DNA of 64,000 bases from JBOZRQ01 sp050789255 (GCA_050789255.1 JBOZRQ010000009.1:62001-126000); one strand, 5' to 3'; positions 17,063 to 26,062 are shown, counted from the stretch's first letter. Translations and numbers: made by a program. Notes: generated by a model from the letters alone, not told the origin.

Positions 17063-17886
17063 GTGAGGGCCGCAACCGCAGCGGGAATCTCGTCGAGGCG
17101 GTGGACGATGGCATCCGGGGTGCACTCGGGCAGCTCTGCCGGGGGATGCCCGTGGTGCCGGCGGTCGCGCTCCAGGCGCATGGTCAGCCAGTCGGGGCCG
17201 GCGGCAGGGCGCCGGTGCGGCGGCAGGGCGGCGAGTTCAGGGGTCAGCTCGGTGTAGCCGGGGGCGCCGGGCTGGCAGACGTAGATGGCCAGCCAGCCGG
17301 CCCGCTTCGCTCCGGCAATGTCGTGGGGGAGCACGTCGCCCACGTGGATGCGGACCGGGCCGCCGAACCGCTCGGCCGCTCGGAAGATGGGCGTCTCCGG
17401 CTTGGCGGCGCCCACCGCCTCCGGCGTGATCATGTCGTCGAAGAGGTGCAGCACGCCGTGCTTGCGCAGCACGGGGGCCTGGTAGTCACGGAAGCCGTTG
17501 GTGATGGTGACCAGGGTGTGCCCCTGCTCCTTTAGGGTCTGCAGGCACTCCGGGGCGCCGTCGTACAGGTAGCTGAGCCCCGGCACCTCGCAGTACTGGG
17601 TGACCAGGTCGGCGCACTTCAGGCTGTACGGGACATTCAGTTGAGCGGCGACGAACCCGGCGATATCGTCCCAGTCGTGGGCCTCCACCAGCCGGCCGCT
17701 GTGTAGCCGGGCCTGGTGCTCTTCCAGAATCAGGTCGAGGATGCGATCGACAGCCGCTTCGGGATTGGCCGGGTCGTGCAGGGCAGCCAGCTCCCGCTGA
17801 ATATGCGCAAAGACGCCGTCGGGGCGCCCGGACCGCCAGGGGCTGCGCTGCAGGACTCCGTCAAGATCAAACGAGATGAGTGCCAT
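17053..17886 (-). CDS. HAD-superfamily hydrolase
   Basis: The 277-residue cytosolic phosphatase-like protein has motif I FDLDGVL (residues 5-11, nucleophile Asp6, general acid Asp8), motif II ITNG, motif III Lys in AAKPETPIF and motif IV HVGDVLPHDIAGAKRAG. The cap domain sits between motifs I and II, as in the C1-capped phosphoglycolate phosphatase group. The substrate is unknown. The ATG at 17886 has AAGGAG upstream. It is monocistronic and convergent with the ABC ATPase. Confidence 0.85.
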   Translation of the reverse strand: MALISFDLDGVLQRSPWRSGRPDGVFAHIQRELAALHDPANPEAAVDRILDLILEEHQARLHSGRLVEAHDWDDIAGFVAAQLNVPYSLKCADLVTQYCEVPGLSYLYDGAPECLQTLKEQGHTLVTITNGFRDYQAPVLRKHGVLHLFDDMITPEAVGAAKPETPIFRAAERFGGPVRIHVGDVLPHDIAGAKRAGWLAIYVCQPGAPGYTELTPELAALPPHRRPAAGPDWLTMRLERDRRHHGHPPAELPECTPDAIVHRLDEIPAAVAALTQA

Positions 17887-17956
17887 GGTTAGCTCCTTGG
17901 TGTAGGTGTAGTTATGTCTATTTAACCACAGGAGGGACTGGAGCGCGGGCATTTTT

Positions 17957-18127
17957 TGCCACGGATTTCGCGGCAGATTTAACGGATTGCGCAGATTTCG
18001 CTTCATAGTCGGGCTGAGTAAATATAAACACTCCAGGTATCATCTGTGTAATCACAAAAATCTGCGTAATCAGCGTTAAAATCCCCGTCTCCAATTTTCA
18101 TCCGTGAAATCCGTGTGATCCGTGGCG
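17957..18127. repeat. Imperfect palindromic element, 171 bp, ending in GCCACGGAT
   Basis: The 309-bp gap between the HAD gene and the helicase is filled mainly by an inverted repeat. The left arm runs from TGCCACGGATTTCGCGG to ACGGATTGCGCAGATTT; the right arm (18058-18127), read in reverse complement, runs from CGCCACGGATCACACGG to TTACGCAGATTT. A single arm-end copy (TCGCCACGGATTTCACGGAT) recurs at 60046. No reading frame is present. It is more AT-rich than its surroundings. Confidence 0.75.
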
Positions 18128-18195
18128 AAGTAACGCCCCACTCTCAAACCGTAGACGCAGGACAGGAATCGGGGCGGCTAAAAGCGAAATCCTAA

Positions 18196-20475
18196 GTGCA
18201 GTGGTCTCGCCGCCTGGTTGGTCGGCGAGACCGCCGCGTGACTAGGCCGCAAGGGGTGACCACACTGCAATCCGAACCGTTCTGGGCCTCCATCACCGTG
18301 CCGCTCACCGCGGCGCAACGCACCGCCATCGCCCACGTGGACGGGCCCCTGCTGGTCGTGGCCGGCCCCGGCTCCGGCAAGACCACCGTCATTACCTACA
18401 GAGCCGCTTACCTGACCAAGGTGGCCGGGGTCGACCCCGCCTCGCTGTTGGTCGTCACCTTTACCAAGGCCGCCGCCGATGCCATGAAGGCCCGGACCGC
18501 CCGGGTGGCCGGCGCCGCCGTCGCCTCCCGGGGCACCTTCGGGACCTTCCACGCCCTGGCCTACCGCATGCTGCGCCAGGCTGACCCCGGGCGCCGCATC
18601 AAGCTCCTGGAGGAGGGCGAGCAGCTCGGGCTCGTCCGGCAGCTCATGCAGCAGGTCGGGCTGAACACCGACGACGAGACGGTCATGGACGCCGTGGGGG
18701 AGATCTCCCGCATGCGGGCCTCCACCGACCGGGTCGCCGCCTTCAACCCCCGCGGCATGACCAAAACCGACTTCCGCCGCCTCTACGAGGGCTACCAGGA
18801 GGCGAAGGCCGAGCGGGGCGCCCTCGACTTCGACGACCTGCTCCACGAGGCGCTGGGTCAGCTCCAGTCCAACCCGGACATGCTCGCCTGGTACCGCAAC
18901 CGGTACCGCCACATCATGGTTGATGAGTTTCAGGACACCAACCCCGTCCAGTGGGAGCTGGTCCGGATCCTCGCCGCGCCGCTTAACAACCTCTGCGTCG
19001 TCGGCGATGACGACCAGGCGATCTACGGCTGGCGGGGCGCCACACCGGACTTCCTGCTGGGCTTCCCCCAGGCATTCCCCCAGGCCGTGCGGGTCACCCT
19101 CGACCAGAACCACCGCTGCCCGCCCGCCGTGGTGCAGGCATCGAACCGCCTGGCCGCTCATAACCAGCACCGCTTCGGCAAGGTGGTCAAGGCCACCAGG
19201 TCCGGCGGCGCCCCGATATCCTTAATGAGCCCCGCCGACAGTCTCCTGGAGGCGGAGGAGATCGTCCAACTGATCAGACGGACCCCGGGCAGCCTGGAGA
19301 GCTGGGCCGTGGTCTACCGGACCAACCAGCAGGGGCACACCGTGGCCCAGGTGCTCAGCCGGGCCGGCCTGCCCTACCGGGTGCTGGGCGGGCTGCCCAA
19401 CCTGTACCGGCGCTGGCCCGTCCAGGACGTGCTCAGCTACCTGCGGGCCGCCACCGGCGACCTGGGCGCCATCGAGCCGGTGATCAACCGGCCTACCCGG
19501 TACATCTCGCGGGCGGTTATGCAGGAGGCGAAGGCGATCGCCGGCCGGACCGGCCTGGATGTGCTGAGCGCCATCGCCCAGACCGGCCTGCTGCGCTCCT
19601 GGCAGCTCCGCCCGATCGAGGAGCTGATCGACCACCTGCTCCGGCTGTCGACCCTGCCGGCGCCCGACGCCATCGGGTACGTCCGGACGGTCATCGGATA
19701 TGATGATTACATCCGGGAGTACTGCACCCGCGAGGGCGGCTCCGCCGACGAGATGCTCGGGCTACTCTCCGAGGTGCAGCGGACCACGCCGGCCATGCCG
19801 GTCCTGCAGTTCCTCGCCCACGTCGACTCCTTCTCTGCCCGCTCCGGGCAGGCCGCGGAGGACGGCGAGAGCGCCGTGACCCTGGTGACCTGCCACAAGG
19901 CCAAGGGCCTGGAGTTCCCGCACGTGGTGGTGATCGGGGCGATCGACAAGCTGATGCCCCACCGCGGCGCCGAGGACCTGGAAGAGGAGCGCCGGCTGAT
20001 GTATGTGGCGATGACCCGGGCCAAGGAGCGGCTTTGGGTCAGCAGCCCTGGCGCCTACGAGGGCCGGGAGTGCCAGCCCTCGCCCTTCATCGGCGAGGCG
20101 CTGGGACCGGAGGCGGAGGCGTTCCTCGCACAGCGGCGCGCAGCGGAGCCGGCGCCTGCGCCTGCTCCAGCGCCAGCCCCGGTGGTGACGCCGGCACCGG
20201 CGCCCGAGCCGGTGATCCGGGCGGTGCCCAAGCCGGCGCCCAAGGCGAAGAAGGCGGGCCGCAAGGTCTACATCGAGCCGGCGGAATCCGACCTGCCGCC
20301 CTTGCTGGAGCCCGGGACCCGGGTCTTCCACGAGCGCCACGGCAGCGGGCTGATCGAATCCATTGACCCGACGCTCCGGCGGGTAATCATCGACTTCAGC
20401 GGTAACCGGCTCTCCCTGGACCTGGCCTGGTGCCTGGGATCGCCGCAGTTCTTTCGGGTGGAAACGGGGGATTGA
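18196..20475 (+). CDS. UvrD/Rep/PcrA-family superfamily 1 DNA helicase
   Basis: The 759-residue ATP-dependent 3'-5' helicase has Q motif LTAAQRTAI, Walker A AGPGSGKTT (about residues 55-63), motif II DEFQDTN, motif III VVGDDDQAIYGWRGA, motif IV DQNHRCPPAV, motif V VTCHKAKGLEFPHVVVIG and motif VI RLMYVAMTRAKERL. After an Ala-Pro-rich linker (about 655-695) comes a C-terminal Tudor-like domain (GTRVFHERHGSGLI) like that which binds RNA polymerase in PcrA. The start is uncertain: the first 20 residues are not family-like and a GTG at 18256 is possible. It is not the only UvrD-type gene expected in a genome, so no symbol is given. Confidence 0.92.
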   Translation: MQWSRRLVGRRDRRVTRPQGVTTLQSEPFWASITVPLTAAQRTAIAHVDGPLLVVAGPGSGKTTVITYRAAYLTKVAGVDPASLLVVTFTKAAADAMKARTARVAGAAVASRGTFGTFHALAYRMLRQADPGRRIKLLEEGEQLGLVRQLMQQVGLNTDDETVMDAVGEISRMRASTDRVAAFNPRGMTKTDFRRLYEGYQEAKAERGALDFDDLLHEALGQLQSNPDMLAWYRNRYRHIMVDEFQDTNPVQWELVRILAAPLNNLCVVGDDDQAIYGWRGATPDFLLGFPQAFPQAVRVTLDQNHRCPPAVVQASNRLAAHNQHRFGKVVKATRSGGAPISLMSPADSLLEAEEIVQLIRRTPGSLESWAVVYRTNQQGHTVAQVLSRAGLPYRVLGGLPNLYRRWPVQDVLSYLRAATGDLGAIEPVINRPTRYISRAVMQEAKAIAGRTGLDVLSAIAQTGLLRSWQLRPIEELIDHLLRLSTLPAPDAIGYVRTVIGYDDYIREYCTREGGSADEMLGLLSEVQRTTPAMPVLQFLAHVDSFSARSGQAAEDGESAVTLVTCHKAKGLEFPHVVVIGAIDKLMPHRGAEDLEEERRLMYVAMTRAKERLWVSSPGAYEGRECQPSPFIGEALGPEAEAFLAQRRAAEPAPAPAPAPAPVVTPAPAPEPVIRAVPKPAPKAKKAGRKVYIEPAESDLPPLLEPGTRVFHERHGSGLIESIDPTLRRVIIDFSGNRLSLDLAWCLGSPQFFRVETGD

Positions 20476-20483
20476 GCAGAGCT

Positions 20484-20885
20484 ATGCCGGTGCCTAAGGA
20501 CGAGAAGCACCCCGAGTTGCAGGGGACCAAGGAGTATTACCTGTCGGTCTTGGCGGAGCTGTGCGAGAAGTACCCCATGGTGGCCGAACGGCGGGAGATG
20601 CTCCTGCTGATTACCGGTCTGATTGACAAGGTGGAGGAAGGGCGGATCATGGACGCCATCGTCCACGGCAAGGGCGTGGTCAACACCATTACCGACTGCG
20701 CCTCCGACTCGATCGCCCTGGTCTACAACAACGGCTGGGCCCTGGGGTTCGAGGGGGACGGCGGCGAGCTCGTCATCGCCATCGAGTACATCAAGGAGAT
20801 TCGCCCACGCAAGACCGGCGTGGAGGTCGATCTGGACACCGGGGAGCACATTTACCTGCGCTTCCATGGGCGGACGGTTGAATAA
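20484..20885 (+). CDS. Hypothetical protein, 133 aa
   Basis: Not recognised. A soluble, acidic protein with a helical N-terminal half (YYLSVLAELCEKYPMVAERREMLLLITGLIDKVEEGRI) and a probable beta-rich C-terminal half (ALVYNNGWALGFEGDGGELVIAIEYIKEI broken into strands). No signal peptide or metal motif is visible. It begins 8 bp after the helicase stop and is probably cotranscribed with it. The ATG at 20484 was chosen because an earlier in-frame start overlaps the helicase in an unsupported way. Confidence 0.72.
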   Translation: MPVPKDEKHPELQGTKEYYLSVLAELCEKYPMVAERREMLLLITGLIDKVEEGRIMDAIVHGKGVVNTITDCASDSIALVYNNGWALGFEGDGGELVIAIEYIKEIRPRKTGVEVDLDTGEHIYLRFHGRTVE

Positions 20886-20909
20886 GACCCATGCCGCACT
20901 GTTATGAAT

Positions 20910-20946
20910 CCCCGTCCTTGCCTCACTGGCCGGGACGGGGTATTCT
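20910..20946 (+). terminator. Probable terminator after the helicase unit
   Basis: An 8-bp stem CCCCGTCC / GGACGGGG (20910-20917 and 20933-20940) with a 15-nt loop is followed by TATTCT. It separates the helicase unit from the BlaI operator 12 bp further on. Confidence 0.6.
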
Positions 20947-20957
20947 GAGGGTGGAAA

Positions 20958-20973
20958 TACTACAAGCGTCGTA
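20958..20973. promoter_or_regulatory. BlaI-type operator before the repressor gene
   Basis: TACTAC-AAGC-GTCGTA is a 6-4-6 inverted repeat with one mismatch, 15 bp before the repressor start. The same element without mismatch lies at 22309-22324. It resembles the TACA/TGTA dyads bound by BlaI/MecI/CopY proteins and suggests autoregulation. Confidence 0.7.
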
Positions 20974-20988
20974 ATTGGGGGTGTCAGG

Positions 20989-21372
20989 GTGCCTGAGGGT
21001 ATGGAACTGGGGCCGCTGGAGGCCGAGGTGCTGCGGCTGGTCTGGGAGAAGGGCGAGGCGGGGGTGGACGACGTGCACCAGGCGCTGTTGGCCTCCCGTG
21101 AGATCGCCTATACCACGGTGATGACCGTGATGACCCGACTGGCCGCCAAGGGTGTGCTCCGGCGCCGGAAGGAGGGCCGGGCGTACGTCTACCAGGCGGC
21201 GGTCGACCGCACCGCCATGGCGGGCTCGTCGCTGCGGGACTGGGCCGAGCGCTTCTTCGGCGGGCGTGTGGTGCCGGCGGTAAGCTTTCTGCTCGGCAAC
21301 GAGAAGCTCACCCCCAGCGATGTGGCGGAGCTGAAACGGCTGGTGGAGGAGCTGGAGAAGGGGGAGTCCTGA
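20989..21372 (+). CDS. BlaI/MecI/CopY-family transcriptional repressor
   Basis: The 127-residue winged-helix protein has the family pattern: LGPLEAEVLRLVWEKGEAGVDDVHQAL, the recognition region IAYTTVMTVMTRLAAKGVLRRRKEGRAYVY, and a C-terminal dimerisation helix. In known systems a membrane M56 protease inactivates the repressor on a signal; here the protease gene starts one base after its stop. The GTG start places an operator-like dyad just upstream. The likely regulon is itself, the protease and the ABC exporter. The inducing signal is unknown and no beta-lactamase is nearby. Confidence 0.93.
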   Translation: MPEGMELGPLEAEVLRLVWEKGEAGVDDVHQALLASREIAYTTVMTVMTRLAAKGVLRRRKEGRAYVYQAAVDRTAMAGSSLRDWAERFFGGRVVPAVSFLLGNEKLTPSDVAELKRLVEELEKGES

Positions 21373-21373
21373 C

Positions 21374-22279
21374 ATGGTGGCAACGCTGATCTGGCTGGCG
21401 GCGTCGGCGATCTTCCTGGTCGACAGCCACCTGCTGATGGGCACCATGGGGGATCGGATCAGCCATCGGGAGCGGCAGCTCTGGCTGGCGGCGCCGCTGC
21501 TGCACGCCGTTCTTGCTGCGTGTTTGACCCCGTGGCGGCTCTGGGCGGTGGCGGCGGTGGCTGTAGCCGTCAGTGCTCACGCCGTTCGCCATCTCAGATG
21601 GCAGCGGGCCCTGATGGGGCGGCTGCGTCCGGCATCAGCGGAGCTGACCGCGTGGATCGGCGCCCGGGCGGCCGCTTGGGGGGCGCCGCTCCCTGCACGG
21701 GTGATGGTCTCGGCGCAGGATGGCCCGGCCGTCTTCGGCATCCGGGAGCGGATCCTGGTGCTGCCGGAGGACTTGCCCGAAGCCGAGCGCTCGGCCGTGG
21801 TGGCGCACGAGCTGGCCCACCTGCGCGGGCGTGATCCCCTGAAGCTCTGGCTGGTCGGGGTGGCGTCCACGCTGTTGGGATGGCTGCCGCCGGCCCGGTC
21901 GGTGCTCAAGCGGCTGCCGCTCGAGATCGAGCTGGATGCCGACCATCAGGCTGCCCAGTGCCTGGGAGATGCTCGCTTTTATGCGGCGACGCTGGGGCGC
22001 CTTGGCCTACGCCAGAGCGGTTTGGCCGTCGGGGTCTCCCTGGCTGGGGAGCCCGCCGACCTGGTGGTCCGGCTGCACAAGCTCGCTGACCCCCGGCGGT
22101 CGCTGGCGAGCCTCTACCTGCCGGGTTGGCTGCCCGGGACGTGGCGGCAGCGGGTGGCGAGGGGCAGCGCCAAGCGGGCGGGGCGCCCTGTCTCCCGGTA
22201 CTTCGGCTACTGGCTGGTCGGGTGGCTGACGGCTGGGTACCTGGCCCTGACCGGTGTGATGATCCACCTTCTTGGGTAG
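21374..22279 (+). CDS. M56-family membrane metalloprotease (BlaR1-like, no sensor domain)
   Basis: The 301-residue integral membrane protein has N-terminal segments at about 1-25 and 37-70, the zinc site HELAHLRGRD (His145, Glu146, His149) with a downstream ELDAD acidic ligand region, and a C-terminal membrane segment (YWLVGWLTAGYLALTGVMI). It is much shorter than BlaR1 and lacks a penicillin-binding sensor domain. By context it should be the signal-responsive partner that relieves repression by the adjacent BlaI-type protein. Confidence 0.85.
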   Translation: MVATLIWLAASAIFLVDSHLLMGTMGDRISHRERQLWLAAPLLHAVLAACLTPWRLWAVAAVAVAVSAHAVRHLRWQRALMGRLRPASAELTAWIGARAAAWGAPLPARVMVSAQDGPAVFGIRERILVLPEDLPEAERSAVVAHELAHLRGRDPLKLWLVGVASTLLGWLPPARSVLKRLPLEIELDADHQAAQCLGDARFYAATLGRLGLRQSGLAVGVSLAGEPADLVVRLHKLADPRRSLASLYLPGWLPGTWRQRVARGSAKRAGRPVSRYFGYWLVGWLTAGYLALTGVMIHLLG

Positions 22280-22308
22280 CCCTGCGGGGCTTCCCTTTTG
22301 GCCTCAAC

Positions 22309-22324
22309 TACTACGATTGTAGTA
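22309..22324. promoter_or_regulatory. BlaI-type operator before the ABC exporter
   Basis: TACTACGATTGTAGTA is a perfect 6-4-6 inverted repeat 18 bp before the ABC ATPase start and 30 bp after the protease stop. It matches the dyad upstream of the repressor gene, tying the exporter to that regulator. Confidence 0.8.
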
Positions 22325-22341
22325 TGCAACGGAGGTGCCAC

Positions 22342-23676
22342 ATGACTACCTTTACGTACGCCAGGACCGGCAAGGCGCTCCGCTCGACGACCAACATGTT
22401 CACGTCCATGCTCATGGGCGACGTGGCTGTGATTGTGATCCTGGTCTTCATCCTCTCGGAGCCCTGGAACTGGGTTACCCTGGTGGGGGGGTCGGTCCTG
22501 GTCGTGTTGGCAGTTCGGCTGCTCCGGTATCCCCTCCGGACGGCTCACACCCTGGATGAGGCCGGGCTCCATCTACATATGGGGCGCTTCCGGATGACGA
22601 TCCCACGCGACGCGATTGTCGGTGCGCAGCGGTACACGGCGGCGCTGCCCGGCGGGACGCCCGTCCCGACAAGGCCGGCGGCCTACCGGCCCGACACCGA
22701 CACGCTCTACCTACTGGCGGAGAAGCAGGGGCTCGTGGAGGTCCAGCTGAGCCAGCCCGTGGAGCGGCGCAAGGGGAACCTGGCCTTTGAGTTTACCCGC
22801 CTGGTCCTCAGCCTCGATGACCCGGACAGCCTGGTTTCGGCCTTGAACGGCACGGCGCCGGCGGCGGCGGTCACGGCGGAGGCGCCCCGGGTCGCGGTGA
22901 GCGCCCACCTCTGGGCGGGGAGCGGCAGCGCGATTCGGCTGGAGGGGCTCTCCAAGCGGTTCGGCGACTTCCAGGCGGTGCGGGAGGTCAGCCTGGCAGT
23001 GGAGCCGGGGGAGATTCTGGCCTTCCTGGGCAGCAACGGCGCCGGCAAGACGACTACGATCAAGATGATGGTGGGGCTCCTGCGCCCCAGCGCCGGGCGG
23101 GTGCTGATCGGCGGGCGCAATGTGTGGGCCGAGGGAGCCGAGGCCCGCCGCCTGGTCGGGTACGTGCCCGACGTGCCCATACTGTATGAGGGGCTGACGG
23201 CCCGGGAGTTCCTGTGGCTGATGGCCGGGCTGTACGGGCTCGACCGGGCCGAGGGGCGCCGCAGGGCGGAGGAGCTGCTGGCGATGCTGAAGATGGAGCG
23301 CTGGGGCGACCATCTCATGAAAGGGTTCTCGCTTGGCATGAAGCGGAAGATGGCGATCGCGGCGGCGCTGGTCCACCGGCCGCAGGTGCTGCTGCTCGAC
23401 GAGGTGACCAACGGGCTCGACCCCCGGGCGACCCGGGAGGTGAAGGACTTCATCCTGGCGGCGGCCCGGGCAGGCACAGCGGTGCTCCTGACCACGCACC
23501 TGCTGGACGTCGCCCAGGAGCTGGCCGACCGCATTGCGGTGATCCATCGGGGCGAGGTGCGGGCAAGCGGCACCCTCTCGGAGCTGCAGGGCCAGGCAGG
23601 GCGCCCGCTTGCCGGGCTGGAGGAGCTGTTCCTCGCCTTCACGGAGGATGAGCCCGAGCGGGGGGTGAGCGCATGA
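22342..23676 (+). CDS. ABC transporter ATP-binding protein with N-terminal membrane/PH-like domain
   Basis: The 444-residue fusion has two N-terminal membrane segments (about 25-60) and a small beta-rich domain (about 65-170), then an ABC ATPase (about 195-440) with Walker A GSNGAGKTT, signature FSLGMKRKM, Walker B VLLLDEVTNGLD and H-loop TTH. This ATPase type (GLSKRFGDFQAVREVSLAV, NGLDPRATREV) is typical of Gram-positive exporters of antibiotics, lipids or peptides. The start at 22342 has GGAGGT eight bases before. It is preceded by a BlaI-type operator and overlaps its permease by ATGA. Confidence 0.9.
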   Translation: MTTFTYARTGKALRSTTNMFTSMLMGDVAVIVILVFILSEPWNWVTLVGGSVLVVLAVRLLRYPLRTAHTLDEAGLHLHMGRFRMTIPRDAIVGAQRYTAALPGGTPVPTRPAAYRPDTDTLYLLAEKQGLVEVQLSQPVERRKGNLAFEFTRLVLSLDDPDSLVSALNGTAPAAAVTAEAPRVAVSAHLWAGSGSAIRLEGLSKRFGDFQAVREVSLAVEPGEILAFLGSNGAGKTTTIKMMVGLLRPSAGRVLIGGRNVWAEGAEARRLVGYVPDVPILYEGLTAREFLWLMAGLYGLDRAEGRRRAEELLAMLKMERWGDHLMKGFSLGMKRKMAIAAALVHRPQVLLLDEVTNGLDPRATREVKDFILAAARAGTAVLLTTHLLDVAQELADRIAVIHRGEVRASGTLSELQGQAGRPLAGLEELFLAFTEDEPERGVSA

Positions 23677-25139
23677 CCTACCACGCTGCTCTGGCCCTGA
23701 CTGAGGCGGCCTTTCGAGAGCGCTGGAACCGGTACTGGCGCTTCAGCCGGGGAAAGCTGGGGCTCTGGCTCTTCCTGCTCCAGTTGGCGCTCGCTGCCGG
23801 AGCGGTATGGCGCTTCGGGGATCAGCGGGGGGTTACCAGCTTCGGCGCTGCGGCCATGGCGATGCTGCTGCAGGCTGGGGTCTGGAGCTTCATGAGCGTC
23901 TTCCTCACCGGGCGCAACAAGCTCTACGGCAATCGGGGCGCCGTCCTCCTGGTGCACATCTCCCCGGCGCCGTCCTGGAGTGTGCTCTTTGGCGAGGTGG
24001 TGGTCGGGCTCCCAGGGCGGGCATGGTCGATGCTCGTGTGGGCGGGGATGCTGGGTCAACTGCTACCGGGCGGGGCATGGTGGTGGGCGGTCCCGGGGCT
24101 CTGGCTGGAGGGGCTCGTCGTCGGCTCCCTGGGCCAGCTGGCAGGCCTCATGGTGCTGGTGGCGTGGGTCCGGGCCCAGCCCCGGGCGCTGGCCGCGACC
24201 TGGGCCGCCGTTCTGGTGCTGCAACTGGCCTTGATGTACTTCGTGCTCTACCTGGTGGTGACAGGGCAGCCCCTGGAAGGGCTGGCCAGCCTGCGCTGGT
24301 GGGCCGTGGGCGGGCTGGCGGCCGCGCTGGGCCTACCGGGCGCCGTCTTGCTGGCCTGGCTGGCGGCGGCGCCGGGGCGGGCCGGGAGCGCCTACCGGGA
24401 GGGCTGGCTCGGCCTGGCTGAGCTTGGCGACTCGAGCGCACGCCCACGGCGGTCTCGCTGGCCCGCTCTGGTCCCGCTGGGCGCCGGGGCCGTGCAGGCC
24501 CGGGAGTGGCTCTACGCAGCCCGGAACCCCTTCACGCTCTTCCGGATCGCCGTGACGGCGGGGCTGCTGGTGACGCTCTTCCCCTTCGGCTCCCGGCTGG
24601 CTGGGGCGCACGCCGAGCAGGCCGCCCTGGGCGCCGGCCTGGGCCTGGTATTCTTCGCCTTCTGCGAGATGGCGGCGGCGATCTTCTCGAACGAGGGGGC
24701 GAGGACGGCGCTCTGGGTGGTGACCGGGGCCTCCCCGGCCGGGGTGCTACTGGGGAAACTGACTGCTCTGACGCCCTACGCCCTGCTGAGCGCTGCAAGC
24801 GCCTGGCTGGCGGGGCTCGCCGTCGGGGTGGCGGGGCCCGGCGCCCTCGCCCTGCAGGGCGGGCTGGCAGGGCTGGGCATGGCCGCCGTCATGGCGGGGC
24901 TCGGCGCCCTGGACGTGAAGATCGCCGAGGTGCAGGAGGAGGACCCGGAGACCGAAGGCTTCTCCTTTGCGCTGGAGCAGGTGCCCCGGGGCGTCTTCAG
25001 CGTCGCGGGCATGGTGCTCGCCGGGCTGCTGGGGGCCGGGGCGGTGCTCTGGCCCCACCCGGTGATATGGCTGGCGCCCGTGGCGGCGCTGGGAGCGGGA
25101 TACCTGCGCCTGCACCGCCTGCTGCGGCAGGGCGCCTGA
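23673..25139 (+). CDS. Membrane permease of the BlaI-linked ABC exporter
   Basis: The 488-residue, very hydrophobic protein has about ten or more membrane segments and few charged residues. A short charged loop (about 240-270, GLAELGDSSARPRRSR) separates two halves. No catalytic motif is seen. The ATGA overlap with the ATPase gene marks it as the membrane partner. It is similar in layout to putative ABC exporter permeases of Bacillota; the substrate is unknown. Confidence 0.8.
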   Translation: MTYHAALALTEAAFRERWNRYWRFSRGKLGLWLFLLQLALAAGAVWRFGDQRGVTSFGAAAMAMLLQAGVWSFMSVFLTGRNKLYGNRGAVLLVHISPAPSWSVLFGEVVVGLPGRAWSMLVWAGMLGQLLPGGAWWWAVPGLWLEGLVVGSLGQLAGLMVLVAWVRAQPRALAATWAAVLVLQLALMYFVLYLVVTGQPLEGLASLRWWAVGGLAAALGLPGAVLLAWLAAAPGRAGSAYREGWLGLAELGDSSARPRRSRWPALVPLGAGAVQAREWLYAARNPFTLFRIAVTAGLLVTLFPFGSRLAGAHAEQAALGAGLGLVFFAFCEMAAAIFSNEGARTALWVVTGASPAGVLLGKLTALTPYALLSAASAWLAGLAVGVAGPGALALQGGLAGLGMAAVMAGLGALDVKIAEVQEEDPETEGFSFALEQVPRGVFSVAGMVLAGLLGAGAVLWPHPVIWLAPVAALGAGYLRLHRLLRQGA

Positions 25140-25209
25140 GTGGTCACGGTATCGGGGGCGTGGCTGCGGGCGTCGTAACAGATATCTGACCTGTTGGGAG
25201 GATTTCCTG

Positions 25210-25713
25210 ATGAAGTTGGACCTGACCATCCCCGCCGACATCCATCCCTACGTTGCTGGTATCGTCACCCCCATGGAGTTCGGGCGCAACGCCCTCAAAC
25301 GGAACCTGCAAGGGCTCACTCCCGAGCAGTTGGCCGCCACCGCCCCGGGCTTCGGCAACAGCATCGCCACGCTGGTGGTCCACCTGGCGGGCTACGAGAT
25401 CGTCTGCGCCCACCGCATCCTGGGTACGCCCATGCCGGAGGAGCTGAAGGTTGAGTTCCTGTGGGACCAGCCGCAGAACCCGATCCCGGCGCCCGTCGGC
25501 GAGACGGTGGAGACCTTGGTCGACAAGCTCGACCGGTCCCGGGAGTACCTGCTGAAGGTCCTCGCCACGGTTACCCCGGCTGATCTCGACCGGGAGTTCC
25601 AGATGGGCCCGGAGCGGACCGCCACGGTGCGCTGGCTGCTGGGGCTCATCCCTTATCACCAGGACGAGCACGTCGGGCAGATTATCCTGCTGAGGAAGCT
25701 CGTAACTCAGTAG
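25210..25713 (+). CDS. DinB/YfiT-family protein
   Basis: The 167-residue predicted four-helix-bundle protein has the DinB-like pattern with potential metal-binding histidines in VVHLAGYE and PYHQDEHVGQI. DinB relatives include bacillithiol- and mycothiol-dependent transferases and many proteins of unknown role. The ATG has GGGAGGA upstream. It is a single-gene unit; no function beyond the fold is claimed. Confidence 0.82.
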   Translation: MKLDLTIPADIHPYVAGIVTPMEFGRNALKRNLQGLTPEQLAATAPGFGNSIATLVVHLAGYEIVCAHRILGTPMPEELKVEFLWDQPQNPIPAPVGETVETLVDKLDRSREYLLKVLATVTPADLDREFQMGPERTATVRWLLGLIPYHQDEHVGQIILLRKLVTQ

Positions 25714-25756
25714 GCCTCGGATTCACAGCATTTTTCCAAGGCACGGACGGGCGGGC

Positions 25757-25980
25757 TGCGGAAAATCTAGTGGAATCCTGACTTCGCGGAGCCTTTCGGC
25801 CCATGAGCCAGGGATTTTCGGTCCGTGAGGCGGCGCCCTTACCGCGGAAGGTGTCGAAATCCCAACGAACTCGTCGAAAACTGGCGAACCGGTGGGGCAG
25901 CGGGCCCGGATCGCAGGGGATTCAACGTCTTTTTCCCCACATCACCCGTGATGCCCCGGGAAAATCACGTTGAATCCCTA
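25757..25980. repeat. Cluster of inverted and direct repeat arms (GGAAAATC...GAATCC)
   Basis: The first part of a 594-bp gene-free gap. An arm GGAAAATCTAGTGGAATCC (25759-25777) is repeated directly at 25959-25978 and in inverted form at 25917-25937. The last two flank an inner ATCACCCGTGAT and can fold as one 64-nt hairpin (25916-25979). A second inverted pair, GGGATTTTCGG and CGAAATCCC, lies at about 25813-25863. A long reading frame crosses the region but has no family resemblance or ribosome site. Confidence 0.7.
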
Positions 25981-26062
25981 CCGGAGCGACCGTGGGCTCG
26001 GGCTGACCCGCAGCGCCAGCCATCGCCCTTGACGCGCGGCGACTATGCATCTCTGCATCGGC

